From: GCA-003244245 sp963822695
GTDB lineage: Bacteria; Actinomycetota; Actinomycetes; Mycobacteriales; Pseudonocardiaceae
Assembly: GCA_963822695.1 (NCBI GenBank)
Contig: CAWGJH010000032.1
Span: 1 to 64,000 of the forward strand
DNA: 64,000 bases
Reading direction: 5' to 3'
This document shows, piece after piece, positions 8,156 through 16,337 of this stretch (position 1 is its first letter; each line of letters begins with the position of its first letter). The notes beneath the pieces were generated by a model, which was not told the origin of the DNA, did not search any database, and saw only the letters and a list, made by a program, of their open reading frames with translations. The translations under genes were made by a program, and so were the position numbers.

Positions 8156-9193
8156 TCAGCCGCCGATGTAACTCATTTCGACCTTCGGGAGGCCGAGGGT
8201 CGCGGTGGTGCGTTGAGCTGAGTAGCGGTCGGTTCGGCCCCGCCAGATGCCGGTGATCCGTTTCTCGATCTCGTCATCGCTGGCACCGCCGCGCAGCAGG
8301 GCGCGAAAGTCATGACCGAGGCCGGAGAACAGGCACGTGTACAACTCGCCCTTGGCGGACAGCCGGGCCCGGGTGCACGTGCCGCAGAACGGCTGGGTGA
8401 TCGAGGTGATCACGCCGACCTCGCCAGCTCCGTCGAGGTAGCGGTACCGGGCGGCCACCTCGCCGACGTAGGTAGGATCCACGGGCTCGACCGGCCACAC
8501 GGCGTGGATCGCGTCGACGATCTCCGCCGCCGGGACCACCTCGCCCAGCTGCCAGCCGTTGGTGCTACCGACGTCCATGAACTCGATGAAGCGCACGATG
8601 TAACCGTGCTCCCGCCCGAAGGCGGCAAGGTCGAGGAGGCCCTGACCGTCGTTCACCCCGCGCTTGACCACCGTGTTGATCTTCACCGGGGTCAGACCGG
8701 CATCAGCGGCGGCGGCAATCCCCTCCACGACCCGGGAAACGGGGACCCTCACGTCGCTCATGGTCCGAAACGTCTGCGCATCGAGTGAGTCCAGGCTCAC
8801 CGTCACTCGGGTGAGCCCGGCGTCCCGCAGCGTGGGCGCCTTGCTCGCCAGCAGCGATCCATTGGTCGTCATGGCCACGTCGTCCACGCCGTCGATATCG
8901 ACCAGTTGTTCGACAAGCTGTTCAATACTGTGCCGGAGCAAGGGCTCCCCGCCGGTGAGCCGCAGTTTCTGGACACCCAAGCCAGCGAACACCCGTGCCA
9001 ACCGAGCGATCTCCTCGAACGAGAGCAGCTCCGAGGGCTTCATGAACGGGAAGTCGGTGCCGAAGACGTCCCGCGGCATGCAGTAACAGCAGCGGAAGTT
9101 GCACCGATCGGTGACCGAGATCCGCAGGTCCCGCAGGCCGCGCCCAAGTTGGTCGCTGCCGAGTTGGTCGCTGACAGTCGTCATTGCGTCCAT
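8156..9193 (-). CDS. moaA: GTP 3',8-cyclase (molybdenum cofactor biosynthesis)
   Basis: 345-residue radical SAM enzyme that converts GTP to 3',8-cyclo-GTP in the first step of molybdopterin synthesis. The radical SAM cluster motif is CNFRCCYC (Cys30, 34, 37). The C-terminal cluster is visible as CGTCTRARL followed by YTCLF, and the protein ends in SYIGG, matching the family's di-glycine end. The N-terminus contains a short duplicated segment (SDQLG twice) from a 15-bp tandem repeat at 9147-9176. No other moa gene is nearby. ATG 9193 or the internal ATG 9184 could be the start. Confidence 0.95.
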   Translation of the reverse strand: MDAMTTVSDQLGSDQLGRGLRDLRISVTDRCNFRCCYCMPRDVFGTDFPFMKPSELLSFEEIARLARVFAGLGVQKLRLTGGEPLLRHSIEQLVEQLVDIDGVDDVAMTTNGSLLASKAPTLRDAGLTRVTVSLDSLDAQTFRTMSDVRVPVSRVVEGIAAAADAGLTPVKINTVVKRGVNDGQGLLDLAAFGREHGYIVRFIEFMDVGSTNGWQLGEVVPAAEIVDAIHAVWPVEPVDPTYVGEVAARYRYLDGAGEVGVITSITQPFCGTCTRARLSAKGELYTCLFSGLGHDFRALLRGGASDDEIEKRITGIWRGRTDRYSAQRTTATLGLPKVEMSYIGG

Positions 9194-9435
9194 TCGATTC
9201 GAGTACCCCGTTCACCCTAGGTTGTCGTTGTTCGTCTGCATGGCCTGCGCTGGTTCACCATTCAGTCCAACGTATCCAAATCGTGGACCATTCCCGCACT
9301 ACCGTGTGTGAGTTAATCACTCTTTCGAGCATTAACGAATCTGTCTCGCAGAGCGAAAAGAAGGTGACTGCTACGTGTGGTCACCGCCATCAAGTCGGTC
9401 GTGGCAGCTGTTTCACACACTCTCTGGAGGCTTCT

Positions 9436-10080
9436 GTGTCCGCATCTGCGCCACCGCACGGGTCCCTCCCACCGCAACCGAGCCCATTGCGGCCACGGAA
9501 CCGTTTCGGTATCATGATCTTCGCGCTCAGCGTGATGGTCCCATTCGGGTTGGTGGTGTACGCCACCTGGTTAGCCTTTGGAGCAGTGGCCACCGCCCGG
9601 ACCGGCGCCATCAACTCCACTGAGCACGGTTCTCTCGGGCACGGTTCTCTCAGGCACGGTGCCGACGCTGCCGAGCATATCGCCACCGCCCCACCGGTGG
9701 CCGCCGTGCCCGTGACGCCGACCCCGAGCGGCTCCACCCTGCCCTTCGATCAGCGGTGGACCTCCAGCGACGGGAACACGATCGTCGCCGGGGCGCCCAC
9801 GGTGGGTACCTCGGCGCACACCGGTGGGTCAGTGATCCGGGTCCCCGTGACCCTCACCAACATCACCGATCGGGACTGGAGCCCGCTGTCCACCACCTTC
9901 ATCGGGACGCTCGACCGCGCGCAGGTCGCGGTTTCCGCCGAGGGCGACTGGATGTACAAAGCCTCGATCGCCCCGCACACCTCAGTGACCCTGACCAAGG
10001 TCTTCATGGGCAGCCGAGGTCAGTTCACCCTGACCGTCAGGACCCCGCACGGCGTCGCGTTGTTCACCGGTCACGTCTGA
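9436..10080 (+). CDS. Single-pass membrane protein with an exported beta-sandwich-like domain
   Basis: 214 residues. The start GTG 9436 is chosen for the GGAGG five bases upstream; the open frame extends further back but without a start signal. A short Pro-rich cytoplasmic end is followed by one membrane helix (about 31-56, FGIMIFALSVMVPFGLVVY), then a low-complexity stretch with a duplicated HGSL segment. The exported domain contains VTLTNITDRDW and FTLTVRTPHGVALFTG and resembles DUF4352-type extracellular Ig-like domains of actinobacteria. The function is unknown. It is divergent from moaA, and its end overlaps the convergent ligase-kinase gene by 10 bp. Confidence 0.7.
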   Translation: MSASAPPHGSLPPQPSPLRPRNRFGIMIFALSVMVPFGLVVYATWLAFGAVATARTGAINSTEHGSLGHGSLRHGADAAEHIATAPPVAAVPVTPTPSGSTLPFDQRWTSSDGNTIVAGAPTVGTSAHTGGSVIRVPVTLTNITDRDWSPLSTTFIGTLDRAQVAVSAEGDWMYKASIAPHTSVTLTKVFMGSRGQFTLTVRTPHGVALFTGHV

Positions 10081-11696
10081 GCGGGCACCCGGATGGTGAT
10101 CGTGGTGCCGGTGCCGGGGACAAGGTCCGCGACCACGCCGTAACGCTCGCCAAACCTGTCGTGCAGCTGATCCTCGATCGTACGGAGGGTGGCCGGCAGA
10201 TCAGCGTCCTCTTGTCCGGGTCCGTCATCCTCGACGGTGATCAGGCAGTCCGGACCATCGAGGCGAGCGGACAGCGTGACGGTGCCACCGAGCTGCTTGC
10301 GCTCGATGCCGCCCCGCACCGCGTTGTCGACGAGCTGCTGGAGCGCCAGAAACGGCAGCACCACCGGTAGCACCACCGGCGCGACGTGGAGCTGCACCTG
10401 AAGGCGTTCACCGAAGCGAGCCCGTTGCAGCATCAGGTAGCGTTCAATGTTCTCCAGTTCCTCGTCCAGCGTGGTCTCGGTGGCAGACCGCAGCGAGTAC
10501 CGGGCGAACTCGGCAAACACAATCAACAGGTCACGGGCCCGGGACGGATCGGTGCTGACCAGGGCGACGATGGTGCTGATCGTGTTATGCAGGAAGTGCG
10601 GGGAGATCTGGTCACGCAGCGTCCGCAATTCGGCGCGAACTTGCGCGACGGCGCGGTCCAGCTCGGCGACCAGCTGCTGGTCAGCTCCCTGATGGCCCCT
10701 GTCATGGCCACTGTCGCGGGCACACAGGACGACCGGCGCCCGTACCGCCGCCACATGCTTGGCGGGACGCAGACCGCGCCAGGTGGGATGCCCGAGCCGG
10801 CCGTGGGCGGTCCATTGCCGGTAGGACACCTCGCCCAGCAGCCGCGGAGCCACCCAGCGCACCGCCCGATCGGACTCTGGCGCCACCTCATCGGCAAAGG
10901 GGCTGTCGGGCGCCGCCAGCTCGGTCAACCGGTCGCGCAACTCCCGGCGGGTCGCATCGGTGAAACCGGTACCGACCTGGCCGACGTAGCGCAGACCCTC
11001 TTCAGTAGGCACCCCTACCAGCAGCGCGCCGACCGCGGCGGTGCCGCAGCGTTCGGGAACCCACCCGCCGATGATCACTTCCTGGGTCTGCCGGAGCATA
11101 GTCTGCACCCAGCTGCGGGAACGGCCGGGCTGGTATGGCGAATCCACCCGCTTGCCGATCACGCCATGCAGGCCGTGCTGGGCGGCGGTGTCCAGCACCA
11201 CCTGGCCATCGGTATCCAGGAAGCAGGGCGGTGCCAGGACCGGTCCCCCGGTGAGCTCCAGTTCCGCCAGCAGCTCCCGGCGGCGCTGGTAGGGCAGCTC
11301 GGCGGTGGACCGGCCATCCAGGCTCAGCAGATCGAACACGTAGTAAGTCACCGGTACCCGGCGCAGCACCACCGACGTGGGGCGTTGCACGCTCATCCGC
11401 CGCTGTAGCCGGGCGAAGCTGGGCCGGCCGCAGGAATCCAGGGCGACGATCTTGCCATCCAGCAGCATCCGACGTCGCCCAGCGAACGCCGCGAGTTCGG
11501 GGTACGCGGCGGTGATGCCGCGGTGCGTGCCGCTGAACAAGCGTATCCGGCCCTGCTGGACGCTGGTCAGGCAGCGAATCCCGTCCCAGCTGAACTCAAA
11601 GGCCCAGCCCGGCCCGCCCGGCAGCGGCCCCGCCACCGGCAACATCGGACGCACCAGATCTGACATCGCTTTGCCTGTCCCCTGACCGCGCCTCAC
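10071..11696 (-). CDS. Fusion of a degenerate ATP-dependent DNA ligase fold and a LytS-type histidine kinase
   Basis: 541 residues in one uninterrupted frame. Residues 11-320 follow the LigD-type ligase: WAFEFSWDGIR at motif I, YYVFDLLSLDG, HGVIGKRVDSPYQPGRSRSW, and an OB-fold region ending RPAKHVAAV. Motif I normally reads KxDGxR; the adenylated lysine is serine here (Ser36). The motif V lysines (WLKVK) are missing too (WVQTM, 196-200). Residues 340-541 are a kinase: RDQISPHFLHNT with phospho-acceptor His367, N-box QQLVDNA (Asn458) and G-box DDGPG. So the ligase half looks catalytically dead and the kinase half intact. The start GTG 11696 overlaps the ku stop (GTGA); ATG 11666 is an alternative. 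Overlap with ku suggests cotranscription and a link to DNA ends, which is inference. A LytTR-type partner regulator is not visible nearby. Confidence 0.85.
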   Translation of the reverse strand: MRRGQGTGKAMSDLVRPMLPVAGPLPGGPGWAFEFSWDGIRCLTSVQQGRIRLFSGTHRGITAAYPELAAFAGRRRMLLDGKIVALDSCGRPSFARLQRRMSVQRPTSVVLRRVPVTYYVFDLLSLDGRSTAELPYQRRRELLAELELTGGPVLAPPCFLDTDGQVVLDTAAQHGLHGVIGKRVDSPYQPGRSRSWVQTMLRQTQEVIIGGWVPERCGTAAVGALLVGVPTEEGLRYVGQVGTGFTDATRRELRDRLTELAAPDSPFADEVAPESDRAVRWVAPRLLGEVSYRQWTAHGRLGHPTWRGLRPAKHVAAVRAPVVLCARDSGHDRGHQGADQQLVAELDRAVAQVRAELRTLRDQISPHFLHNTISTIVALVSTDPSRARDLLIVFAEFARYSLRSATETTLDEELENIERYLMLQRARFGERLQVQLHVAPVVLPVVLPFLALQQLVDNAVRGGIERKQLGGTVTLSARLDGPDCLITVEDDGPGQEDADLPATLRTIEDQLHDRFGERYGVVADLVPGTGTTITIRVPAQT

Positions 11697-12568
11697 CGGC
11701 GCCGTGGAGTGCGCTTGGTGGATGGGTTGGGGGGAGTGCGCTTGGTGGATGGAGCGGGGGGAGTGCGCTGTGTGGGCACGTTCACCGGCTCGCCGCGGGC
11801 GGCCTTGGCGGCTTCGACCGAGGCCCGGAGGGCGGTGATCAGATCCCCCGGCGGGGTGGGCTCCGCTGGCGCCGGCTGGGCGGCGACGTCCCTGCCGGCG
11901 GCCTTGGCTTCAATAACGGACAGCAGCGCCTCGCGGTATCCGTCGTGGTAGGACTCGGGGGCGAAGTCGCTGGCCATCGCCTCAATGAGGGTGTCGGCCA
12001 TCCTCAGCTCCGCGTCGCTCACGGAGACCTCCCGGTCCAGCACGTCGAACTGGGCCTTTCGTACCTCATCCGGCCAGACCATCGTCTGCAGCGCGAGGGC
12101 ACCCCCCCGGGGCCGCAGCACGGCCAGCGATTCCTTGCTCCGCAACGCGATCTTGGCCAGCCCCACCCGCTTGGTGCGGTCCAACGCGGCTCGAAGCAGC
12201 TCGTAGGGCTTGCGGCCGGCCGGCTCAGGTTCCAGGTAGTACCCACGGGCCAGCGCGAGCGGATCAACTTGGTCCGCAGGCACGAAAGCGACCAACTCCA
12301 CGATCTTGGTTGTGGGCAGTGGCAGGTTCGCGAAATCCTCGTCGGTCAGCATCACCGTCTCGCCGGAGGCCAGCTCAAAGCCCTTGGCGAGGTCGGCGTA
12401 GGCGACCTCCTCACCGCACACCGTGCACACCCGGTGGTAGCGCACCCGACCGGCGTCCTCCTCATGCAGCTGGTGAAAGGACAGGTCGCGGTCCTCAGTA
12501 GCCGCATACAGCCGAACAGGGATGCTGACCATCCCGAAGGCCAGTGCGCCCTTCCACATCGCCCGCAT
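11693..12568 (-). CDS. ku: Ku protein, non-homologous end joining
   Basis: 291 residues, the normal size of bacterial Ku, a homodimeric ring that binds double-strand DNA ends and recruits LigD. The start ATG 12568 gives the canonical N-terminus MRAMWKGALAFGMVSIPVRL; the frame is open much further upstream but that part is non-homologous. Core motifs HQLHEEDAGRVRY, VCTVCGEEV and GYYLEPEPAGRKPYELL are present. The C-terminal tail is basic and Pro-rich, with PSTKRTPP repeated through a direct DNA repeat near 11710-11760. Such tails contact DNA. The gene is coupled to the downstream ligase-kinase fusion by a 4-bp overlap and is divergent from the slipin gene. Confidence 0.95.
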   Translation of the reverse strand: MRAMWKGALAFGMVSIPVRLYAATEDRDLSFHQLHEEDAGRVRYHRVCTVCGEEVAYADLAKGFELASGETVMLTDEDFANLPLPTTKIVELVAFVPADQVDPLALARGYYLEPEPAGRKPYELLRAALDRTKRVGLAKIALRSKESLAVLRPRGGALALQTMVWPDEVRKAQFDVLDREVSVSDAELRMADTLIEAMASDFAPESYHDGYREALLSVIEAKAAGRDVAAQPAPAEPTPPGDLITALRASVEAAKAARGEPVNVPTQRTPPAPSTKRTPPNPSTKRTPRRR

Positions 12569-12656
12569 CACACCACACTGCGACACTCCGGGCCACGTGT
12601 CCACCCCAAGCCGGGATAACGGCGTACCGTGAGATGGTTTGAGCAGGAGGCGCGCT

Positions 12657-13508
12657 ATGACCGTCATCATCATCGCGGCACTGATCGTGATCGTGGTCAC
12701 CGGGGCGTTGTGGCTGCTATCCGGGGTCCGGGTGGTCAGCCAGTTCGAACGCGGTGTGGTGTTCCGGTTCGGGCGGGTGACCAGTGCACCCCGGCAGCCT
12801 GGGCTAACCTGGGTCACACCGGGGGTGGAGAAACTCCGCAAGGTCAACATGCAGATCGTCACCATGCCGATACCCGCGCAGGACGGCATCACCCGTGACA
12901 ACGTCTCGGTGCGGGTGGACGCGGTGGTGTACTTCAGGGTGGTCGACCCAGTCAGAGTCGTGGTCGACGTACAGAACTACCTGCAGGCCGTCTCGCAGGT
13001 CGCGCAGACCTCACTGCGCTCGATCATCGGCAAGAGCGAACTGGATGACCTGCTGTCCAACCGCGAGCGGCTCAACGAGGGGTTGGAACTCCTGATCGAC
13101 AGCCCCGCGCTGGGCTGGGGCGTGCAGATCGACCGGGTGGAGATCAAGGACGTCGCGCTGCCGGAGTCGATGAAACGGTCGATGTCGCGCCAGGCGGAGG
13201 CTGAACGGGAGCGGCGGGCGCGGGTGATCAGCGCCGATGGCGAGTTGCAAGCGTCGGAGAAGCTGGCCCAAGCAGCCGCGGCGATGGCGGACACTCCGGC
13301 GGCCTTACAGCTGCGGCTGCTAGAGACCGTCGTCCAAGTCGCCTCGGAGAAGAACTCCACGCTGGTCCTTCCCTTCCCCGTAGAACTCCTCCGCTTCCTT
13401 GATGCGGCCACACCGCCCAAAAGCCCCGATCCGCTGAATGCACCCTTACCGCACGTTAATCGCCACGACGCCGGTGGTGGTACCGAGGTAGGCGTGGGTG
13501 GCGGATAG
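12657..13508 (+). CDS. Slipin/stomatin family SPFH-domain membrane protein
   Basis: 283 residues. One N-terminal membrane helix (about 2-22) leads into a band-7/SPFH domain with the slipin hallmarks VVSQFERGVVFRFGR, PGLTWVTPGVE, VRVDAVVYFRVVDP and IGKSELDDLLSNRERLN. An Ala/Glu-rich coiled-coil follows (SRQAEAERERRARVISADGE). Slipins scaffold membrane microdomains, sometimes with an NfeD partner; none is seen nearby. ATG 12657 is selected because AGGAGG lies 7 nt upstream. The 3' end overlaps the convergent lipoprotein gene by 63 bp, leaving a glycine-rich end of doubtful value. Confidence 0.9.
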   Translation: MTVIIIAALIVIVVTGALWLLSGVRVVSQFERGVVFRFGRVTSAPRQPGLTWVTPGVEKLRKVNMQIVTMPIPAQDGITRDNVSVRVDAVVYFRVVDPVRVVVDVQNYLQAVSQVAQTSLRSIIGKSELDDLLSNRERLNEGLELLIDSPALGWGVQIDRVEIKDVALPESMKRSMSRQAEAERERRARVISADGELQASEKLAQAAAAMADTPAALQLRLLETVVQVASEKNSTLVLPFPVELLRFLDAATPPKSPDPLNAPLPHVNRHDAGGGTEVGVGGG

Positions 13509-14855
13509 GGTGGGCGAGGCGAAGTGCGGGAGGTCGCCTACGCCGATGTGCTGGCGTGGGACGCCAGTCGCCGGGTCGAGCGCGTAGAGCACGCCGTGGT
13601 CGGTGTCGGTTACCCAGACCGCGCCGCCGCCGACGACCGGGGACCCGTCGGCCGGTACCAGTGCCTTCCAGCGCAGCCGCACGCCGTCAGCTGGGTCGAC
13701 GTCTACCGCGCGGGGGCTGTCGGTGCACGGGAGGTAGACCGTCGAGCCGGCCACCGCGCTGCCGCCGAACGCCTGGCATAGTGGAGTGCTGGTGAGCTGG
13801 CCGCCGATACCGCCGAGCCGGGCGGCGTTCAGCAGGTAGCCGTCACCGCGCTTGCCGAGGGCGAGCATCCGGTCACCGACCACTACCGGGCTCATCGATC
13901 CGAGGTCCAGGTCGGCCTCGTTGTCAGCTATCCACTGCGTCGGGCTGAAGCTGTCCGCCAGGGTCAGCTCCGGGGTCAGCGCGAGTACCGAGTCGCTATG
14001 ATCGTAGTCCTGGGTCGACTCGCCGTTGCCCACAGTGTACAGCAACCGTCCGTTGTGGACGGCGGCGCCACCGGGTGCCCAGATCCCGCCCTCCCGGGTG
14101 GTCGGCACGGCATAGCTGCGCAGCGGGCCAGTGCCGGTGGTCGGCGCGGCGACCACCGAGCCGATGTAGTTGCCACAGTCACCGAACAACCCGCCGTAGG
14201 CGACGTACACCCAGCCATCGAGCACCGTCAGCGCGGCGCGTTGCTGGTGGGCGATCTCGTCGCCCCGAGGCGGGGGCAGCGCGCGACGCAGCATCACCGC
14301 GCCGCTGGCCAGATCCACCCCGGCCAGGGTGTGCCGACCGCCCTGTGTCTCGGCGACGACGAAGACCAGCCCGCTGTCCTGGTCGTAGACGGGCGTGCCG
14401 GTGATCCCCAGTGGATCGATGTTGCCGCACGGCAGGCTCGAGCCGGGCACCGGCTTACCCAGCGACGCCGACCACAGCACGTGCCCGTCCGCGGCGTCCA
14501 GCGCGTAGACCGTGTTGTGCTCCGTCGCCGCGATCACCTTCTCGCCGATCACCAGTGGCTGGCCGTACACCGCGCCGTCCAACCGGGCCTGCCACGCGCG
14601 GCGGAGCGTGCCCAGCGGGGCGAGCTGACCGGCGACTCCGGTGCGGGCGTTGTCGTGGTGGTAGGTCGGCCAGTCAGTGGGACCGACGGCGGCCGGGGGA
14701 GCCGCTCCCGGGGGGCGGGCGCTGCTCATCGGCGGTGGCACCGGGGACACGCCGGGGGCTGAGCAACCGGCCACGGTGGCGAGCACAACGACAGCGGCGA
14801 CAGCTCTCATGGCTGGCTGGGCTAGCTGGGCTGACTGAGCCAGATGCTGCGCCAT
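13446..14855 (-). CDS. Lipoprotein with a PQQ-like beta-propeller
   Basis: About 469 residues from ATG 14855. A signal peptide ends in the lipobox TVAGC, so the mature protein is probably lipidated and extracytoplasmic. ATG 14810 would give a shorter 16-residue signal and is an alternative start; neither has a clear ribosome-binding site. The rest is repeated propeller blades of the PQQ/pyrrolo-quinoline type: DWPTYHHDNARTG at the start, then VYALDAADGHVLWSASLG, GVLYALDPATGVPRQHIG and YLGTTTGVVAINV at the end. Many actinobacterial relatives are of unknown function and lack PQQ. The segment upstream of the signal has a repeated LAQ motif from a short DNA duplication. Confidence 0.85.
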   Translation of the reverse strand: MAQHLAQSAQLAQPAMRAVAAVVVLATVAGCSAPGVSPVPPPMSSARPPGAAPPAAVGPTDWPTYHHDNARTGVAGQLAPLGTLRRAWQARLDGAVYGQPLVIGEKVIAATEHNTVYALDAADGHVLWSASLGKPVPGSSLPCGNIDPLGITGTPVYDQDSGLVFVVAETQGGRHTLAGVDLASGAVMLRRALPPPRGDEIAHQQRAALTVLDGWVYVAYGGLFGDCGNYIGSVVAAPTTGTGPLRSYAVPTTREGGIWAPGGAAVHNGRLLYTVGNGESTQDYDHSDSVLALTPELTLADSFSPTQWIADNEADLDLGSMSPVVVGDRMLALGKRGDGYLLNAARLGGIGGQLTSTPLCQAFGGSAVAGSTVYLPCTDSPRAVDVDPADGVRLRWKALVPADGSPVVGGGAVWVTDTDHGVLYALDPATGVPRQHIGVGDLPHFASPTLSATHAYLGTTTGVVAINVR

Positions 14856-14911
14856 GATCATAACCAACCCTGTCGGCCAAGTAATTGGTGGGTAACTTCC
14901 GGCTGGTCCTT

Positions 14912-15697
14912 CTAGTCCACCCAGGTCTCGATCCCCTCGGCGGCGAAGCACAGATAGCCCCGGATCGCCCGCACCCCGTCCAGCGGCTCCGGGTAGCACC
15001 AGGCCGCGTTGACGATGAGCCCCGATGAGGTACGCAGGCTACGGTAGGACGCGATTCCCTTGTACGGGCAGGTCGTGTGTGTGCCGGACAGTTCGAGCAG
15101 GTCGCTGCGCACATCATCGGCTGGCAGGTAAAAGCGGTTGGGTAAGCCAGTCTCGGACAGCACGACCGCACGCCGGGACTCGGCGGCCACGTCGTCACCC
15201 ACCACCACCCGCACGTGCCGGCTGGTGGACCGGACGTCAACTCGGTGGTAGGGGTCGCGCAGGTGCCCGGCGACCTCCTCATCCTCATCGAACCAGGCAT
15301 CCATCGAGCCCCAGTACAGCGCCACATGATCGAGGAGCCAGCCCGCATCGGGCAGCGGATCGAGGTAGGACCACAGGGCGTTGTCTACCGTCTGCCCATT
15401 CACCGTGACCGACCAGTAGCTGGCGTCTCCCTTGAACGGGCAGTGCGTGCGGTGGTCAGTAGGAGTGAGCAGGTCGCCGCGGACGTCGTCGCGGGGTAGG
15501 TAGAGCTGCGGGAGCAGGTTGCTTTCGTGGAGCAGCATGCCGCTCCCGGTGTCCAGCACCGTCTCACCACCGAAGACCGCCCGCACCCGTCGAGGGAAGG
15601 GCTCAAACAGCAGCCGGTGCGCGGGACCCTCGATGCGGTAGTTCACAGTAGCGCGCGAGCGGGAGGACAGCGGGCCGCCGCCAAGTGTCAGTGACAT
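14912..15697 (-). CDS. Tandem DUF427 protein
   Basis: 261 residues containing two DUF427 units. Each has a YLPRDDV/YLPADDV strand, a HCPFKGDASYWSV or TCPYKGIASYRSL core and a W-Y-PEP-like end (NAAWCYPEPLDGV). The DUF427 fold is a small beta-barrel found widely in actinobacteria, often stress-associated, with no established reaction. Start ATG 15697 fits the N-terminus of relatives. A perfect inverted repeat (15706-15721) sits immediately upstream and may be an operator. The gene lies 56 bp upstream of the lipoprotein ATG at 14855 on the same strand. Confidence 0.88.
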   Translation of the reverse strand: MSLTLGGGPLSSRSRATVNYRIEGPAHRLLFEPFPRRVRAVFGGETVLDTGSGMLLHESNLLPQLYLPRDDVRGDLLTPTDHRTHCPFKGDASYWSVTVNGQTVDNALWSYLDPLPDAGWLLDHVALYWGSMDAWFDEDEEVAGHLRDPYHRVDVRSTSRHVRVVVGDDVAAESRRAVVLSETGLPNRFYLPADDVRSDLLELSGTHTTCPYKGIASYRSLRTSSGLIVNAAWCYPEPLDGVRAIRGYLCFAAEGIETWVD

Positions 15698-15705
15698 GCC
15701 GTCCA

Positions 15706-15721
15706 GTCTGATACATCAGAC
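15706..15721. promoter_or_regulatory. Inverted repeat just upstream of the DUF427 gene
   Basis: GTCTGA-TACA-TCAGAC is a perfect 6-bp inverted repeat with a 4-base centre, 9 to 24 bases before the start codon. The position suits a repressor operator or a 5'-UTR hairpin. The following stretch up to 15995 contains no gene that I can support. Confidence 0.5.
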
Positions 15722-15995
15722 AGGTGAGGACGCCGTCTGTGTCATTTTTCATTCATGGGGACAGTGTCATCCCCAGCCGTCATCCCAGCCCCAGACACCA
15801 CTCGGTAGCTTCGGGACGTCCAGCACGGGGCCGGGACGGTCGAACCGCGGCTGGTCTCGAAGGGCTCCAACCGGGCCGGGGCCTCGACAAGATGAGCACC
15901 TGCCGCAGGTAGCTGTCGAGCATCACGAAGGAGTTGTTGTAACATGAGACCCCTTGTTCTGCGAACCGATCTGGTGGCGATGGGGGCATCTTGGT

Positions 15996-16208
15996 ATGTC
16001 ATCAAATAACCTGACTAATGAGTTGTTAGAAAAAGTAAGGGCGTCGATACATGCAGCCGTCTCGACCGGGCGAACGTTTCTTAGCGAAGTGATCAGATTG
16101 GGCGTCTGCGCTGGTAGTGGCGGGAGCGTGACCTTGCTCATGCTGGCGGTGCTGACCACCCTCATCGCCGGGAACCCCAGCCCGACCCCGACCCCGCTAC
16201 CCTTCTGA
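15996..16208 (+). CDS. Small single-pass membrane protein paired with a NACHT NTPase (copy 2)
   Basis: 70 residues, paralogue of the protein at 916. It begins MSSNNLTNELLEKV, then has IRLGVCAGSGGSVTLLMLAV with a hydrophobic helix at about residues 43-57, and ends in a Pro/Thr tail (NPSPTPTPLPF). ATG 15996 is chosen over the longer frame at 15954 because the DNA around it matches the first copy, including a GGGGGC motif about 10 nt upstream. The same downstream neighbour type, strand and order as in cassette 1 argue that this is a real gene whose product works with the NACHT protein. The function is unknown. Confidence 0.7.
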   Translation: MSSNNLTNELLEKVRASIHAAVSTGRTFLSEVIRLGVCAGSGGSVTLLMLAVLTTLIAGNPSPTPTPLPF

Positions 16209-16323
16209 ACCGCCGCCGAAGACCTTCGTTATCGACACCCGGCAGCACCCCTGTCAGCAGCACCGTGTCTCGAGAGCGAGGCGGGCCCGCTAGGGGTGCG
16301 CAGGGGTTCACGGAGTGTTGAGG

Positions 16324-16336
16324 GCAGACTACTGAG
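16324..16336 (+). promoter_or_regulatory. Conserved 13-nt sequence before the NACHT start
   Basis: GCAGACTACTGAG sits one base before the start codon here and at 1431-1443 in the other cassette. Neither start has a Shine-Dalgarno sequence. The element could be part of an unusual initiation region or residual homology between the duplicated cassettes. Confidence 0.4.
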
Positions 16337-16337
16337 G

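Noticed and set aside
12569..12901. Upstream extension of the ku open frame
   Set aside because: The first 111 codons read as the antisense of the slipin gene; Ku homology starts at MRAMWKGAL.
13446..13508. Possible frameshift at the end of the slipin gene
   Set aside because: The glycine-rich end over the lipoprotein gene looks odd, but slipin tails vary and no better frame is visible.
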